A DNA stretch of 64,000 nt from Peptacetobacter hiranonis (GCF_008151785.1 NZ_CP036523.1:1-64000); one strand, 5' to 3'; positions 19,740 to 30,762 are shown, counted from the first letter of the stretch. Numbers and translations: made by a program. Notes: generated from the letters alone by a model not told the origin.

Positions 19740-20599
19740 TATTTTCTACCTCCTATCACTCTTAGTATTTCGTCTTTAGCTTCTTCAGGTGTTATTATAT
19801 CCTGTCTAATATCAAAGCCTTTTTCTCTTAATTTAATCGCTAATTCTAGAACCTGAGGTATATCTAGACCTATTTCTTTTAGTCTATGGGCATTGTTATT
19901 GAATACCTCTCTAGGATTTCCCATAAATTCTATTTTTCCTTTATTCATTACTATAAGTGTTTTGACTAATTTAGCCATATCATCCATACTGTGAGATGAT
20001 AGTATTACTGTTATATTTCTTTCTCTGTGTAGTTTTTTTATAAGTTCAAATATTTCTTCTCTACCACCTGGATCTAGTCCTGCTGTAGGTTCATCAAGTA
20101 TTAATACTTCTGGATCCATAGCTATTACTCCAGCTATTGCGACCCTTCTCTTCTGACCACCAGATAATTCAAATGGAGATTTTTCTCTATATTTTTCGTA
20201 GTCTAGTCCAACAGCTTCCATAGAAGCTTTTACTCTTTTAGTTATTTCCTCTTGATCTAGTCCCATATTTCCCGGACCAAATGCTATATCTTTTTCTATT
20301 GTTTCTTCAAATAACTGGTACTCTGGATACTGGAATACTACCCCAACTCTTTTTCTTATTTCTGTTAGGTTTATATCCTTCTGAGTTATTTCAAAGTCAT
20401 TTATGTATATGCTTCCTGATGAAGGCTTTAGAAGTCCATTTAAATGCTGTATAAGTGTAGATTTTCCTGAGCCTGTGTGCCCAATTAGTCCAACAAAGTC
20501 ATTATCCTCTATATCAAACGATATATCGTCTATAGCTCTGTTTTCAAATGGCATCCCCTCATCGTATATGTATGTTAAGTTTCTTACTTTAATAGACAT
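19739..20599 (-). CDS. ecfA2: ECF transporter ATPase EcfA2
   Basis: One of two ABC ATPases energising vitamin uptake. 286 residues with Walker [10 protein letters not shown] (40-48), the Q-loop [10 protein letters not shown] characteristic of this subunit, signature [13 protein letters not shown], Walker [12 protein letters not shown] and the H-loop SSHSMDD. Overlaps ecfA1 by 16 bases and ecfT by one, implying coupled translation and fixed stoichiometry. Confidence 0.95.
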   Translation of the reverse strand: MSIKVRNLTYIYDEGMPFENRAIDDISFDIEDNDFVGLIGHTGSGKSTLIQHLNGLLKPSSGSIYINDFEITQKDINLTEIRKRVGVVFQYPEYQLFEETIEKDIAFGPGNMGLDQEEITKRVKASMEAVGLDYEKYREKSPFELSGGQKRRVAIAGVIAMDPEVLILDEPTAGLDPGGREEIFELIKKLHRERNITVILSSHSMDDMAKLVKTLIVMNKGKIEFMGNPREVFNNNAHRLKEIGLDIPQVLELAIKLREKGFDIRQDIITPEEAKDEILRVIGGRK

Positions 20600-21423
20600 A
20601 ATTCATTCACCATTTCATCCACTGTTAATATATCTTCTCTTATTTTTAATCCCTCTTTATTTAGCATGTGAGATATTTCAGTCATACAAGGCACATCAAG
20701 ACCTATTTTTTTAAGTCTGTCTATCTCTTTAAATACTTCTCGTGGAGTCCCTTCTAATACTTTTTTACCCTTTTCCATAACTATAACTCTGTCAGCTTCT
20801 ACAGCTTCTTCCATAAAGTGAGTTATGTGTATTGCAGTTATATTTTCTTCTTTATTTAATTTTTTTATTGTTTTCATTACTTCTTTTCTACCAGATGGAT
20901 CTAGCATTGCTGTAGCCTCATCGAATATTATGCATTCAGGCTTCATAGCTATTATTCCAGCTATTGCAACTCTCTGTTTCTGTCCTCCAGAAAGTAAGTG
21001 TGGCTGTCTATCTTTAAATTCGTACATTCCTACACTCTTTAGAGATTCTTCTACTCTTCTTCTTATCTCTGCCGGCTCTATTCCTAAGTTTTCTGGCCCA
21101 AATGCTACATCCTCTTCAACTATTGTAGCAACTATCTGGTTGTCTGGATTCTGAAATACCATTCCTGCAGTCTGTCTTATATCCCACATTTTATCTGCAT
21201 CTTTTGTATTCATTCCATTTACAATTATATCCCCTTCAGTAGGCTTTAGTATAGCATTCATATTTTTTGAAAGTGTTGATTTTCCAGAACCATTGTGCCC
21301 TATTATTACAACAAATTCACCTTTTTTTATATTTAAACTAAAATCATCTATAGCTTTATACTTGTCGCCCTCTTCATTTTCATAGCAAAAGGAAAGGTTT
21401 TTTATCTGTATAAGATTTTCCAT
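20584..21423 (-). CDS. ecfA1: ECF transporter ATPase EcfA1
   Basis: First of the paired ABC ATPases. 279 residues with Walker [11 protein letters not shown]-loop [20 protein letters not shown], signature [13 protein letters not shown] and Walker [13 protein letters not shown], where Ala replaces the usual Pro in DEPT, common in this subunit. Heterodimer partner of EcfA2. AGGGG precedes the ATG. No strong promoter is evident, and a terminator upstream suggests a separate start in 21424-21640. Confidence 0.95.
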   Translation of the reverse strand: MENLIQIKNLSFCYENEEGDKYKAIDDFSLNIKKGEFVVIIGHNGSGKSTLSKNMNAILKPTEGDIIVNGMNTKDADKMWDIRQTAGMVFQNPDNQIVATIVEEDVAFGPENLGIEPAEIRRRVEESLKSVGMYEFKDRQPHLLSGGQKQRVAIAGIIAMKPECIIFDEATAMLDPSGRKEVMKTIKKLNKEENITAIHITHFMEEAVEADRVIVMEKGKKVLEGTPREVFKEIDRLKKIGLDVPCMTEISHMLNKEGLKIREDILTVDEMVNELCLLK

Positions 21424-21640
21424 TATTTACACCCCTTTTTCTAATACATTTAAATCTTTACTATTGCACTTATATAAAACATTATAATAGTTTATTATAT
21501 CATACAATTAATATACAACAGATACAATTATAGAGGATTTTATACACTATATCTATAAATTTTCGAATATTAAATAAGTTTATAGATTATATCCATACAT
21601 TAATTAAGTCTTTAATTATATTATCAAGAATTTTTGCATA
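21424..21640. other. A+T-rich spacer upstream of ecfA1
   Basis: About 217 bases of more than 80% A+T. A TATAAT-like box lies near 21496-21501 on the minus strand but lacks a convincing -35. No open frame with a ribosome site is present. Confidence 0.4.
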
Positions 21641-21671
21641 AAAAAAACAGACTGTAAAGTCTAACAGCCTG
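21641..21671 (-). terminator. Second terminator between rplQ and ecfA1
   Basis: Stem CAGGCTG/CAGTCTG (21671-21665 with 21654-21648, one G-U pair) followed by seven or eight T on the minus strand. It lies about 170 bases beyond the rplQ terminator, so it either backs that one up or ends a short separate transcript. Confidence 0.7.
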
Positions 21672-21681
21672 TATCCCCAGT

Positions 21682-21764
21682 TTATATTCCCTCTAGATAT
21701 TTATTCCTCTAGTAGCTCTTTTTTCTTATATTAAATTAAATTTTTATTTCCTCAGATATTTATT
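21682..21764. repeat. Imperfect direct repeat in the rplQ-ecfA1 spacer
   Basis: Two copies of a 23-24 base A+T-rich motif sharing AGATATTTATT (21682-21705 and 21742-21764, plus strand) lie between the two terminators. No protein frame covers them. Confidence 0.45.
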
Positions 21765-21819
21765 GTATAAAGTCAATTCATTATAATTTTCTTAGTTTTT
21801 TTGATTATATCTTTAATTC

Positions 21820-21855
21820 TAAAAATGCTATGGCATATAAAATACCATAGCATTT
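21820..21855 (-). terminator. Terminator of the S10-spc-alpha operon
   Basis: Eleven-base perfect stem AAATGCTATGG (21845-21855 with 21823-21833) and a short T run on the minus strand, 17 bases after the rplQ stop. Confidence 0.85.
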
Positions 21856-21872
21856 ATTTATCAATACAGTAA

Positions 21873-22214
21873 TTATACTAATTCTATGAAGGCCATTTCA
21901 GCAGCGTCGCCTCTTCTTGGTCCTTTTTTGATTATTCTAGTATATCCACCATTTCTTTCAGCATATTTTGGAGCTATTTCTGTGAATAAGTTACTAACAA
22001 CAGTTTCATCAAGAACATAAGCTAAAACCTGTCTTCTAGCGTGAAGATCTCCTCTTTTTGCAAGAGTTATCATCTTTTCAGCCATTCTACGAGTTTCTTT
22101 TGCTCTAGTTACTGTAGTTTCTATTCTTCCTTCTCTTAGTAAGTCAGTTACTAAGTTTCTTAACATAAGGTTTCTGTGAGCAGTTTCACGACCTAATTTA
22201 CGGTAAGTTGCCAT
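21873..22214 (-). CDS. rplQ: 50S ribosomal protein L17
   Basis: Large-subunit protein near the exit tunnel. 113 residues beginning [20 protein letters not shown], with [14 protein letters not shown] and the C-terminal [16 protein letters not shown] typical of the short bacterial form. Last gene of the alpha operon, 51 bases after rpoA and before a strong terminator. Confidence 0.97.
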   Translation of the reverse strand: MATYRKLGRETAHRNLMLRNLVTDLLREGRIETTVTRAKETRRMAEKMITLAKRGDLHARRQVLAYVLDETVVSNLFTEIAPKYAERNGGYTRIIKKGPRRGDAAEMAFIELV

Positions 22215-22264
22215 TCTGTCCCCTCCTTTTCGAGTTTATAAATTTATTTATATTCGAAAGTCCA

Positions 22265-23212
22265 TTATTCTTCGTTAGGTTTTAATCCTAGTCCTAATTC
22301 ATCTAGTTTCTGTATAACTTCTTCTAGAGATTTTTTACCTAGGTTTCTAACCTTCATCATATCGTCTTCAGATTTATTAGCTAGTTCTTCTACTGTGTTT
22401 ATACCCGCTCTTTTTAAACAGTTGTATGATCTTACTGATAAATCTAATTCTTCGATTGTCATTTCAAGAACTTTTTCTTTCTGGTCTTCTTCTTTTTCTA
22501 CCATTATTTCAACATTGCTTACATGCTCTGTTAAATCTATGAATAGTTTAAGATGTTCAACTAGAACTTTGGCAGCTAGAGATATTCCTTCCTGAGGATT
22601 TATGCTTCCATTTGTCCAAACTTCTAAAGTTAATTTATCATAGTCAGATTTCTGACCTACTCTTGTATTTTCAACATGGTAGTTTACTTTTTCTACAGGA
22701 GTATATATTGAGTCAACAGGTAATACACCTATTGGCATGTTTTCTGTTTTGTTTTCTTCAGCAGGAACATATCCTCTGCCTTTGTCAACATGTATATCCA
22801 TATTAAGCTTAGAACCTTCGTCTAATGTAGCTATTTTAAGATCCTTGTTTATTATTTCAACATCTGGTGGGCATATTATGTCTGCACCTGTTACTGTGCA
22901 AGGACCCTGAGCTTCTATTTTAAGTGTTCTGTTACCTTCACCGTCTATAGTAGCTGAAAGTTCTTTTAAAGTTAATATTATTTCTGTAACATCTTCTTTA
23001 ACTCCAGGTATAGTAGAGAATTCATGAAGAACTCCTTCTATTTTAACAGCGTTAACTGCAACACCTGGTAATGAAGATAACAGTATTCTTCTTAGTGCAT
23101 TTCCTATAGTTATTCCATATCCTCTTTCAAGAGGTTCAACTACGAATTTACCATATCTGAAATCTTCGCTAAGTTCTATTATATCTACCTTTGGCTTTTC
23201 TATTTCTATCAT
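22265..23212 (-). CDS. rpoA: RNA polymerase alpha subunit
   Basis: Alpha dimerises to nucleate polymerase assembly, and its C-terminal domain binds UP elements and activators. The start at 23212 ([11 protein letters not shown]) is placed eight bases after GGAGGG; 315 residues. The NTD has [19 protein letters not shown]. The CTD (about 245-315) has [19 protein letters not shown] and [11 protein letters not shown]. Confidence 0.98.
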   Translation of the reverse strand: MIEIEKPKVDIIELSEDFRYGKFVVEPLERGYGITIGNALRRILLSSLPGVAVNAVKIEGVLHEFSTIPGVKEDVTEIILTLKELSATIDGEGNRTLKIEAQGPCTVTGADIICPPDVEIINKDLKIATLDEGSKLNMDIHVDKGRGYVPAEENKTENMPIGVLPVDSIYTPVEKVNYHVENTRVGQKSDYDKLTLEVWTNGSINPQEGISLAAKVLVEHLKLFIDLTEHVSNVEIMVEKEEDQKEKVLEMTIEELDLSVRSYNCLKRAGINTVEELANKSEDDMMKVRNLGKKSLEEVIQKLDELGLGLKPNEE

Positions 23213-23299
23213 GGATAAAACCCTCCTTAACATTCAGTAATCCACTGAGGGTAAATAAATTTTAATTTAATATAAGTTATTAAGCTAACTAATTTCTTA

Positions 23300-23923
23300 T
23301 TATTTAGAGTATAACTCTATGATTAAGTGTTCAGCTATTTCAAGATCTATATCTTCTCTAGTTGGAAGAGAAACAACTTTAGCACACATTTCATCTAAGT
23401 TATTTTCTAACCAGTTTGGAGCTATTCTAGTGTTGTTTTCAACTAAAGCTTTGAATTTAGCTGATGATTTAGATGTTTCTTTAACTGCTATAACATCACC
23501 AACATTAACTGTTAAAGATGGTATATCAACTTTTTTACCATTTAAAGTAAAGTGAGCATGAGTTACTAACTGTCTAGCTTCTTTTCTAGATGCAGCTAAT
23601 CCCATTCTGTAAACAACATTGTCTAATCTTCTTTCTAATAAGCTTAAAAGATTAGCCCCTGTTTTACCAGGCATTTTTTCTGCTCTTTCATATAAGTTTC
23701 TGAACTGAGTTTCTAGAACTCCGTATATTCTTTTAACTTTCTGTTTTTCTCTTAACTGTTCTCCGTAGTTAGAAACTTTTTTTCTTCCCTGTCCGTGCTG
23801 ACCTGGAGCGTAGTTTCTTCTATCTAAAGCACATTTATCTGTATAGCATCTGTCACCTTTAAGGAATAATTTCATTCCTTCTCTACGGCACTGTCTGCAT
23901 GATGCACCTGTATATCTTGCCAT
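23300..23923 (-). CDS. rpsD: 30S ribosomal protein S4
   Basis: Primary 16S binding protein, 207 residues, with an S4 RNA-binding domain (about 96-160, [20 protein letters not shown]). The N-terminus carries a zinc-type set CRQCRREG with a downstream Cys (DRCYTDKC), so it is the C+ form. Here S4 is inside the alpha operon between rpsK and rpoA, as in Clostridia, not monocistronic as in Bacillus. Confidence 0.97.
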   Translation of the reverse strand: MARYTGASCRQCRREGMKLFLKGDRCYTDKCALDRRNYAPGQHGQGRKKVSNYGEQLREKQKVKRIYGVLETQFRNLYERAEKMPGKTGANLLSLLERRLDNVVYRMGLAASRKEARQLVTHAHFTLNGKKVDIPSLTVNVGDVIAVKETSKSSAKFKALVENNTRIAPNWLENNLDEMCAKVVSLPTREDIDLEIAEHLIIELYSK

Positions 23924-23967
23924 TAAATTACACCTCCTGCGATTATTTCTATATATATATTCTCGAA

Positions 23968-24366
23968 TTACACTCTTCTTCTTTTTGGTGGTCTACAACC
24001 GTTGTGTGGTATTGGAGTAACGTCTTTTATCATAGTTACTTCTAGACCTGTTGCCTGTAAAGCTCTTATTGCAGCTTCTCTTCCTGAACCTGGTCCTTTT
24101 ACGAATACTTCAACAGTTTTTAAACCGTGTTCCATTGCAGCTTTTGCAGCTGTTTCTGCTGCCATCTGAGATGCGAATGGAGTCGCTTTTCTTGATCCTT
24201 TGAATCCTAACTGACCTGAAGACGCCCAAGATATTGCGTTTCCGTGTACGTCAGTTAAAGTTACTATTGTATTATTAAATGTAGACTGTATATGTGCATG
24301 TCCACGTTCTATATTTTTACGTTCTTTTCTTCTAACACGTGTTACTTTCTTTTTAGCTTTTGCCAT
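23968..24366 (-). CDS. rpsK: 30S ribosomal protein S11
   Basis: Platform protein that contacts mRNA near the Shine-Dalgarno helix. 132 residues with [18 protein letters not shown] and the C-terminal [15 protein letters not shown]. Follows rpsM in the standard order. Confidence 0.97.
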   Translation of the reverse strand: MAKAKKKVTRVRRKERKNIERGHAHIQSTFNNTIVTLTDVHGNAISWASSGQLGFKGSRKATPFASQMAAETAAKAAMEHGLKTVEVFVKGPGSGREAAIRALQATGLEVTMIKDVTPIPHNGCRPPKRRRV

Positions 24367-24413
24367 TTTTACTGTTTCCCTCCTTTATATTTTTAATATA
24401 TAGTTAATTTAAT

Positions 24414-24785
24414 TTATTTTTTCTTTTTACGAGATACAGTCTTTTTAGGACCTTTTCTTGTTCTTGCATTAGTTTTAGTTTTCTGACCTCTACATGGAAG
24501 ACCTTTCATGTGTCTTATACCTCTGTAGCATTTTATATCTCTAAGTCTTTTTATATTTAAAGCTATTTCTCTTCTTAAGTCACCTTCAACTAAGAAGTCT
24601 TCATCTATTATTTTTCTTAATTCATTAACTTCGTCTTCTGATAAATCTTTTATTCTTGTATCAGGATTTATCCCGGCTTTAGCTAATATTTCATTTGAAG
24701 TTGCTTTACCTATACCATATATATAAGTTAAGCCTATTTCTGCTCTTTTTTCTCTAGGTAAGTCTACCCCAGCTATTCTTGCCAT
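24414..24785 (-). CDS. rpsM: 30S ribosomal protein S13
   Basis: Head protein forming intersubunit bridges with L5 and touching P-site tRNA. The start at 24785 ([14 protein letters not shown]) follows AGGAGG by seven bases; 123 residues. Helix-two-turn-helix region and [20 protein letters not shown] are clear. A 136-base spacer separates it from rpmJ, with a TATAAT box near 24871-24876 but no good -35. Confidence 0.97.
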   Translation of the reverse strand: MARIAGVDLPREKRAEIGLTYIYGIGKATSNEILAKAGINPDTRIKDLSEDEVNELRKIIDEDFLVEGDLRREIALNIKRLRDIKCYRGIRHMKGLPCRGQKTKTNARTRKGPKKTVSRKKKK

Positions 24786-24921
24786 TATTGCACCTCCTAT
24801 AATTGATTTCAATTTATTTTCCGTATCTAGATAATTATCAATATTCAACGCCGCTGTTAACAATCACAGTATATTATTATACTACATAAGCGACTAAAAT
24901 ACTAGTAATATTTTATAAGTT

Positions 24922-25038
<117 letters not shown>

Positions 25039-25062
25039 TTATCCCTCCTCAGACTAAAACGT

Positions 25063-25281
25063 CTACTTCTTACGCCAAGTGATTCTTCCTCTTGTAAGAT
25101 CGTAAGGTGAAAGTTCAACATTTACCTTGTCCCCTTCAAGAATTCTTATGAAGTTCATTCTTAGCTTCCCTGAAATGTGACATAATATTTCATGTCCATT
25201 TTCAAGTTTTACTTTAAACATTGCATTAGGTAAGCTTTCAACAACTGTACCTTCTAATTCTATAACATCTTTTTTGGCCAT
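25063..25281 (-). CDS. infA: Translation initiation factor IF-1
   Basis: OB-fold factor that occupies the ribosomal A site during initiation. I choose the ATG ending at 25281 ([15 protein letters not shown]), giving the standard 72 residues. GGAGG is 14 bases upstream, farther than normal. The same frame stays open for another 40 codons but that extension matches no IF-1. The 166-base gap back to map has no gene and contains two hairpins. Confidence 0.95.
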   Translation of the reverse strand: MAKKDVIELEGTVVESLPNAMFKVKLENGHEILCHISGKLRMNFIRILEGDKVNVELSPYDLTRGRITWRKK

Positions 25282-25308
25282 ATTAATTAACCAAACCTCC
25301 ATTTCAGT

Positions 25309-25410
25309 AAGCTGATTTTTTACCAGCTTCTTAAGTTCCGCTTTTATAAAGATTTCATTATATCTTTTGAGGATAGTATCTTTGGCTCTTAATACTATCA
25401 CTCAAAAGAT
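25309..25410 (-). other. Two hairpins in the map-infA spacer
   Basis: On the minus strand ATCTTTTGAG-TG-ATAGTAT (25410-25392) pairs with ATACTAT-C-CTCAAAAGAT (25379-25362): 17 pairs with a small internal loop and a 12-base apical loop. Then AAGCTG/CAGCTT (25329-25324 with 25314-25309) forms next to the infA ribosome site. No T run follows either, so they are not simple terminators. Confidence 0.6.
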
Positions 25411-25447
25411 CTGTCTTTCTAATTTGCTTAACTTTTTATTACCTTGA

Positions 25448-26194
25448 CTAAAACTCTGTAAGTATAAGAGGTTCATCTTCAGTAATTGCTATTGTGTGCT
25501 CGTAGTGAGCTGATTTTTTCTTATCTGCTGTAACAGCAGTCCATCCATTTGATAAAGTGAACACGTGGCAAGTCCCGACGTTTACCATTGGCTCAATGGC
25601 TAACACCATACCCTTTTTTAATCTAGGGCCTTTACCTGGTGGACCATAGTTAAGTATCTCTGGACTTTCGTGAAGTCGTTTCCCTACTCCATGTCCAGCA
25701 TATGCCCTAACTACTGAAAAGTTGTTATTTTGTATGTGTACTTGTATCGCATGCGAGATATCTGAAAGTCTATATCCGACTTTCGCAAATTTTAATCCTT
25801 CATAGAAGCTCTCTTTTGTAACTTCTATTAGTTTCCTATCCTCTTCAGATATCACAGCAACGGCATGTGTCTTTGCAGCATCCCCATGATATCCTTTATA
25901 ATAGGCACCTATATCAATACTTATAATGTCACCTTCTTGAAGTATTCTTTTCCCAGGTATTCCATGGACAACCTCTTCATTGATTGAAGTGCAAATACTT
26001 GCCGGGAATCCGTTATACCCTTTAAAAGAAGGTTCTGCATTATACTTCCTGATATTATTTTCAGCTATTTTATCTAACTCCTCAGTTGATATTCCAGGAG
26101 CAATAGCTTTTCTCAGAACTTCATGAGTATCAGCGACTATTTTTCCCGCTTCTCTCATGAGTTCTATTTGTCTATCATTTTTCTTGATTATCAT
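25448..26194 (-). CDS. map: Methionine aminopeptidase, type I
   Basis: Removes the initiator methionine. 248 residues with the five metal ligands in [24 protein letters not shown] and the C-terminal EPMV and [11 protein letters not shown] segments. Start ATG is three bases after the adk stop with a poor ribosome site, so coupled translation is likely. Confidence 0.97.
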   Translation of the reverse strand: MIIKKNDRQIELMREAGKIVADTHEVLRKAIAPGISTEELDKIAENNIRKYNAEPSFKGYNGFPASICTSINEEVVHGIPGKRILQEGDIISIDIGAYYKGYHGDAAKTHAVAVISEEDRKLIEVTKESFYEGLKFAKVGYRLSDISHAIQVHIQNNNFSVVRAYAGHGVGKRLHESPEILNYGPPGKGPRLKKGMVLAIEPMVNVGTCHVFTLSNGWTAVTADKKKSAHYEHTIAITEDEPLILTEF

Positions 26195-26197
26195 TGA

Positions 26198-26839
26198 TTA
26201 GCTTAAAGATTCTACTATATCAGCGAATACTTTATCTATATCCTGATCACCATTTATGTCAGCTACTATTCCCTGTTCAGAATAATATCCTACTAATGGT
26301 TTAGTTTCATCTAAGTAAACCTGTATTCTTCTAGAAACAGTTTCTTCATTGTCGTCTGCTCTCTGATGTAGAGGTTCTCCACATTTGTCACAAACGCCTT
26401 CTACTTTAGTTGGATTAAATTCTACGTGGAATGTTGCACCGCAAGCTTTACATATTCTTCTTCCTACAGCTCTTCCTACTAATATACTCTTATCAACTTC
26501 TATGTTAACTATTTTATCAAGTTTTAATCCAGCTTCATTTAAATATTTGTCAAGCTGTTCAGCCTGATTTATATTTCTTGGGAATCCATCAAGCATGAAT
26601 CCATTTTTGCAATCTTCCTGAGATATTCTATCAACAACAAGTCCGCAAGTTAATTCATCTGGAACTAGAAGTCCCTGATCCATGTATTCTTTTGCTTTTG
26701 TTCCTAATTCTGTGCCTTCTTTTATATTCTTTCTAAATATGTCTCCAGTAGATATATGAGGTATATCGTATTTTTCCACTATTTTTGCTGCCTGAGTACC
26801 TTTACCTGCCCCTGGAGGTCCAAGTAATATTATTCTCAT
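26198..26839 (-). CDS. adk: Adenylate kinase
   Basis: Interconverts ATP+AMP and ADP. The start at 26839 (MRIILLGPPGAGKGTQ) follows GGAGATG by six bases; 213 residues. Walker A is GPPGAGKGT (7-15), with the NMP-binding and LID segments. The LID carries a four-cysteine zinc site (CKAC, CDKC), the Gram-positive type. Confidence 0.97.
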   Translation of the reverse strand: MRIILLGPPGAGKGTQAAKIVEKYDIPHISTGDIFRKNIKEGTELGTKAKEYMDQGLLVPDELTCGLVVDRISQEDCKNGFMLDGFPRNINQAEQLDKYLNEAGLKLDKIVNIEVDKSILVGRAVGRRICKACGATFHVEFNPTKVEGVCDKCGEPLHQRADDNEETVSRRIQVYLDETKPLVGYYSEQGIVADINGDQDIDKVFADIVESLS

Positions 26840-26863
26840 ATTATTCATCTCCAATTCGATAAA

Positions 26864-28132
26864 TTATTTTAAAAATCCCTGGTAATTTCTCATTACTAAA
26901 TTCGATTCAAGCTGTCTCTTTAATTCAAGAGCAACTCCGACAACGATTAGAAGTGAAGTACCTGCTAAACTCATCGGTAATGAAAGATAATGAGTTATAA
27001 GTGCTGGTATCATAGCGATTACACCTAGGAATGCAGCACCAGCTAAAGTTAATCTTGATAATATTCTTGATAAATAATCTTCTGTTGGTTTTCCAGGTCT
27101 TATTCCTGGTATAAATCCACCACCATTTTTCATATTCTTAGTTATATCTTCTACATTGAAAGATATAGTTGTGTAGAAATATGAGAAGAATATTATAAGT
27201 AATATTTCTATTGATCTATATATCCAGAATCCCTGCTCTGTAGCTCCACTTAACCACTGCTGAACAAACTGCTGAGCATCTGTTCCCATGAACATTGCTA
27301 TTGTCTGTGGCATAGCTAATATAGAACTTGCGAATATTATTGGCATAACTCCTGACTGGTTAACTTTCATAGGTATGTGAGAACTCTGTCCTCCATACAT
27401 TTTTCTTCCAACAACTCTTTTCGCATACTGAACTGGTATCTTTCTTGTAGCTTCCTGTATAAATGTAACACCTAATATAGTTAAAAGTATTACTACAACA
27501 AGAAGTATAGCAGCCCAAATTGGTGTAGCACCAGATTTTATTTGGTTTGCTATAGCTATTCCATCTATTGGTATTCTTGATATTATACCAACAAATATTA
27601 TAACAGAACTACCATTTCCTAGTCCTTTTTCTGTTATTCTATCACCAATCCACATAACCATCATACTGGCAGAAACAAGTGTTATTATAACAGTTGTGAT
27701 GAAAAATACATTATCAGATTTTAAAGCACTTCTAACAATTCCAAGTGTTATTCCTATCGCCTGAACAAATGCTAGTGCAAGTGCAGTACATCTTGTGTAC
27801 TTATCCATCTTTTTCTTTCCTTCTTCTCCTGATTTTTGAAGTTCTTTTAAACTTTCAAATCCAACAGTAAGAAGCTGTATGATGATCGAAGCAGTGATAT
27901 AAGGTCCTATTCCTAAAGCAAATAGTGTAAAGTTACTAAATGCTCCCCCAGTAAACATATTGTATAGAGATAAAAGATTATTACCTTCTACCATCTGTTT
28001 TATAATACTTGTGTCTATCCCTGGCACCGGTATAGTAGTACCTATTCTGAATACCACTACCATCATTAGTGTATATAGAAGTTTTTTTCTTATTTCCTTA
28101 AGTTTCCAAGCCTGCTTTATCTGTGACAGCAC
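26864..28132 (-). CDS. secY: Protein translocase subunit SecY
   Basis: Channel of the Sec translocon, partnered by SecE (also in this window). 422 residues with ten membrane helices, the plug/early segment PVPGIDTSIIKQM and the cytosolic loops with FIQEATRKIPVQYAKR and GGGFIPGIRPGKPTEDYL. The start is GTG, after GGGGTG. Confidence 0.97.
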   Translation of the reverse strand: MLSQIKQAWKLKEIRKKLLYTLMMVVVFRIGTTIPVPGIDTSIIKQMVEGNNLLSLYNMFTGGAFSNFTLFALGIGPYITASIIIQLLTVGFESLKELQKSGEEGKKKMDKYTRCTALALAFVQAIGITLGIVRSALKSDNVFFITTVIITLVSASMMVMWIGDRITEKGLGNGSSVIIFVGIISRIPIDGIAIANQIKSGATPIWAAILLVVVILLTILGVTFIQEATRKIPVQYAKRVVGRKMYGGQSSHIPMKVNQSGVMPIIFASSILAMPQTIAMFMGTDAQQFVQQWLSGATEQGFWIYRSIEILLIIFFSYFYTTISFNVEDITKNMKNGGGFIPGIRPGKPTEDYLSRILSRLTLAGAAFLGVIAMIPALITHYLSLPMSLAGTSLLIVVGVALELKRQLESNLVMRNYQGFLK

Positions 28133-28175
28133 GTTTTAATCACCCCGCTTGACTGGCCTGGAGAACAGCAGGTTA

Positions 28176-28619
28176 TTATACTAACTCTGCTTTTCCTCCA
28201 GCTTTTTCTATTTTTTCCTGAGCTGAAGCAGTGAATTTAGCTGCTTTAACTGTTAAAGCTTTTTCTAATTCACCTTCACCTAAGATTTTTATTCCATCTT
28301 TAGCTATTTTGCTTATAACTTTAGTTGATTTTAATAATTCAGCTGTTATTTCAGTTCCGTTTTCGAATCTGTTAAGATCTTTAACGTTTACTTCAGTGTA
28401 TTCTTTAGCAAATATGTTAGTGAAACCTCTCTTAGGAAGTCTTCTTGATAAAGGCATCTGTCCACCTTCGAAACCAACTCTAACTCCTCCACCTGAACGA
28501 GACCACTGACCTTTCTGTCCACGTCCTGAAGTTTTACCCTGTCCAGTCGCAGTACCTCTACCTAATCTTTTAGTAGATCTTACAGCACCTTTAGCAGGTT
28601 TTAATTCATGTAATTTCAT
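28176..28619 (-). CDS. rplO: 50S ribosomal protein L15
   Basis: Late-assembling large-subunit protein. 147 residues with the Gly/Arg-rich N-terminus [20 protein letters not shown] that threads into 23S rRNA, and a C-terminal globular domain. Sits between rpmD and secY. Confidence 0.97.
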   Translation of the reverse strand: MKLHELKPAKGAVRSTKRLGRGTATGQGKTSGRGQKGQWSRSGGGVRVGFEGGQMPLSRRLPKRGFTNIFAKEYTEVNVKDLNRFENGTEITAELLKSTKVISKIAKDGIKILGEGELEKALTVKAAKFTASAQEKIEKAGGKAELV

Positions 28620-28653
28620 GGTTTTGCACCTCCTTTAATTTCCGTTTTGATTA

Positions 28654-28839
28654 TTATTCAGCTATTTCAGTCACTTCTACTAAGTGAGAAACTTTTTTTA
28701 TCATACCTCTCATCTGAGGTGTATCTTCTTTAACTACTACCTGTTCTCTTTTTCTTAACCCTAACGCTTCAACGTTTTTTCTCTGATTAGGAGTAGTTCC
28801 TATTGTACTTCTAACTAATTTTATCTGTAATTTAGCCAT
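28654..28839 (-). CDS. rpmD: 50S ribosomal protein L30
   Basis: A 61-residue protein with the family start [19 protein letters not shown] and the conserved [15 protein letters not shown]. 13 bases after rpsE. Confidence 0.96.
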   Translation of the reverse strand: MAKLQIKLVRSTIGTTPNQRKNVEALGLRKREQVVVKEDTPQMRGMIKKVSHLVEVTEIAE

Positions 28840-28852
28840 TTTAACTACCTCC

Positions 28853-29359
28853 TTAACCTAATAATTCTTCAACTTTTTTTCCTCTTAATCTAGCTATATC
28901 TTCAGCTGTTTTAAGTGAATTAAGTCCTTCTATAGTTGCGTTTACCATGTTTCTTGGGTTATTAGAACCTAAAGATTTAGCTCTAACGTCTTTTAATCCA
29001 GCTAATTCAAGTACGGCTCTTGCAGGACCCCCTGCTATAACTCCTGTACCTTCTGCAGCAGGCATTATAAGTATTTTACCAGCACCGAAGTGTCCGTTAA
29101 CTTCGTGAGGTATAGTAGTACCAACCATTGGTACAGTTATTAAATTCTTTTTAGCATCTTCTACGGCTTTTTTTATAGCGTCTGGAACTTCCATTGCTTT
29201 CCCAGAACCTATACCTACATGTCCGTTTTCATCTCCAACAACTACTAAAGCTGCGAATCTAAAGTTTCTACCACCTTTAACAACTTTAGTAACACGTCTA
29301 ACTTCAACAACTCTTTCCTGTAGATCAAGAGCTGATGCATCTATTGGTTTACGTAGCAT
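28853..29359 (-). CDS. rpsE: 30S ribosomal protein S5
   Basis: 168 residues. The N-terminal double-stranded-RNA-binding fold has [20 protein letters not shown] and the C-terminal domain has [16 protein letters not shown]. Lines the mRNA entry tunnel and affects decoding accuracy and spectinomycin response. The spectinomycin loop VVKGGRNF is intact. Confidence 0.97.
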   Translation of the reverse strand: MLRKPIDASALDLQERVVEVRRVTKVVKGGRNFRFAALVVVGDENGHVGIGSGKAMEVPDAIKKAVEDAKKNLITVPMVGTTIPHEVNGHFGAGKILIMPAAEGTGVIAGGPARAVLELAGLKDVRAKSLGSNNPRNMVNATIEGLNSLKTAEDIARLRGKKVEELLG

Positions 29360-29377
29360 GTGTTTCCCTCCTTTTTA

Positions 29378-29746
29378 TTAGAATTTAAGACCAGCTTCTC
29401 TAGCTCCGTCTGCTAATTCTTTTATTCTTCCGTGATATATATATCCACCTCTGTCGAATACAACTTCAGTGATTCCTTTTTCTATAGCTTTTTTAGCAAC
29501 TAATTCTCCAACTTTTCTAGCTGCTTCTTTGTTTCCTGTATGTCCAACAGCTTCTTTAACTTCTTTTTCTAATGAAGAAGCAGCAGTTAAAGTAACTCTC
29601 TGAACGTCATCTATTATCTGAGCATATATGTTGTTAGCACTTCTGAAAACACAAAGTCTTGGTCTAGCAGCTGTACCAGCAAGATTTTTTCTTACTCTTT
29701 TATGTCTCTGAACTCTTTTAGCGTTTTTATCAGCTTTTTTTATCAC
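29378..29746 (-). CDS. rplR: 50S ribosomal protein L18
   Basis: Binds 5S rRNA. I prefer the GTG ending at 29746 ([17 protein letters not shown]), eight bases after AAGGAG. Another GTG nine bases upstream almost touches the ribosome site. 122 residues with [18 protein letters not shown] and the terminal [20 protein letters not shown]. Confidence 0.95.
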   Translation of the reverse strand: MIKKADKNAKRVQRHKRVRKNLAGTAARPRLCVFRSANNIYAQIIDDVQRVTLTAASSLEKEVKEAVGHTGNKEAARKVGELVAKKAIEKGITEVVFDRGGYIYHGRIKELADGAREAGLKF

Positions 29747-29790
29747 TTCATTCACTCCTTTCCAGTGTGTATATTAAGTAATTATTTTAC

Positions 29791-30333
29791 TTATTTTTTA
29801 CCAGTTTTACCTTCTTTACGTATGATTACTTCATCAACGTATCTTATACCTTTACCTTTATATGGTTCTGGTTTTCTCCAAGCTCTTATTTTAGCAGCGT
29901 AGTTTCCTACTAACTGTTTGTCAGTACCTTTAACAACTATTTCTAGCTGGTTTGGACACTCAACTGTTATACCTTCTGGATCTTCCATTTCTACTGGATG
30001 AGAGAATCCTAAGTTCATAACTAATGTTTTTCCGTTTTTCTGAGCTCTATAACCAACACCCTTTAATTCCATTTTCTTTTCGTATCCTTCACTAACACCA
30101 ATTATCATGTTGTTTAGTAAAGTTCTTGTTAATCCGTGTAAAGATCTATGTTTTTTGTTGTCAGTTGGTCTTGTAACAACTATTGTATTTTCTTCTTTGT
30201 TTATAGTTAATTCATCACTTAACTGTTTTACTAATGTTCCTTTTGGTCCTTTTACTGTAACTAAGTTTCCTTCAGCTATTTCAACTTCAACTCCTGCAGG
30301 AACGTTTATTGGTTTAACACCTATTCTTGACAT
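29791..30333 (-). CDS. rplF: 50S ribosomal protein L6
   Basis: 180 residues with two similar L6 folds. The signature [21 protein letters not shown] at the end lies near the factor-binding site. Standard length and order. Confidence 0.97.
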   Translation of the reverse strand: MSRIGVKPINVPAGVEVEIAEGNLVTVKGPKGTLVKQLSDELTINKEENTIVVTRPTDNKKHRSLHGLTRTLLNNMIIGVSEGYEKKMELKGVGYRAQKNGKTLVMNLGFSHPVEMEDPEGITVECPNQLEIVVKGTDKQLVGNYAAKIRAWRKPEPYKGKGIRYVDEVIIRKEGKTGKK

Positions 30334-30363
30334 CGTAGCACCTCCTTACTTTTTAAACGATTA

Positions 30364-30762
30364 TTACCAAACGTAGCAGATTACTTCTCCACCAACATTT
30401 TCTTTTCTTGCTTCTCTATCTGTTAATATACCTTTAGAAGTAGACATTATAGCTACACCTAATCCGTTTAATACCTTTGGTATTTCGTCTTTAGAGCTGT
30501 AAACTCTCATACCAGGTTTAGATATTCTCTTAAGTCCTGATATTACTCTTTCGCCTTCTATTCCGTACTTTAATTGTAATCTTATTATTCCCTGTTTTCC
30601 ATCTTCTATAACGTCATAACCTTTAACGAAACCTTCTTCAAGAAGTATTCTAGCTATTTCTTTTTTTATGTTAGAAGCGGGAACGTCAACAGTTTCATGC
30701 TTAACTGTGTTCGCATTTCTTATACGAGTAAGCATATCTGCAATTGGATCTGTCATTGTCAT
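30364..30762 (-). CDS. rpsH: 30S ribosomal protein S8
   Basis: 132 residues beginning [18 protein letters not shown]. The C-terminus [20 protein letters not shown] is the 16S helix 21 binding region. GGAGGG lies seven bases before the ATG. In E. coli S8 represses the spc operon at L5; no such site is evident here. Confidence 0.97.
   Translation of the reverse strand: MTMTDPIADMLTRIRNANTVKHETVDVPASNIKKEIARILLEEGFVKGYDVIEDGKQGIIRLQLKYGIEGERVISGLKRISKPGMRVYSSKDEIPKVLNGLGVAIMSTSKGILTDREARKENVGGEVICYVW

Noticed and set aside
25282-25401. 40-residue N-terminal extension of IF-1
   Set aside because: IF-1 is 72 residues in bacteria. The extension matches nothing, and its start lies within the 17-pair hairpin.
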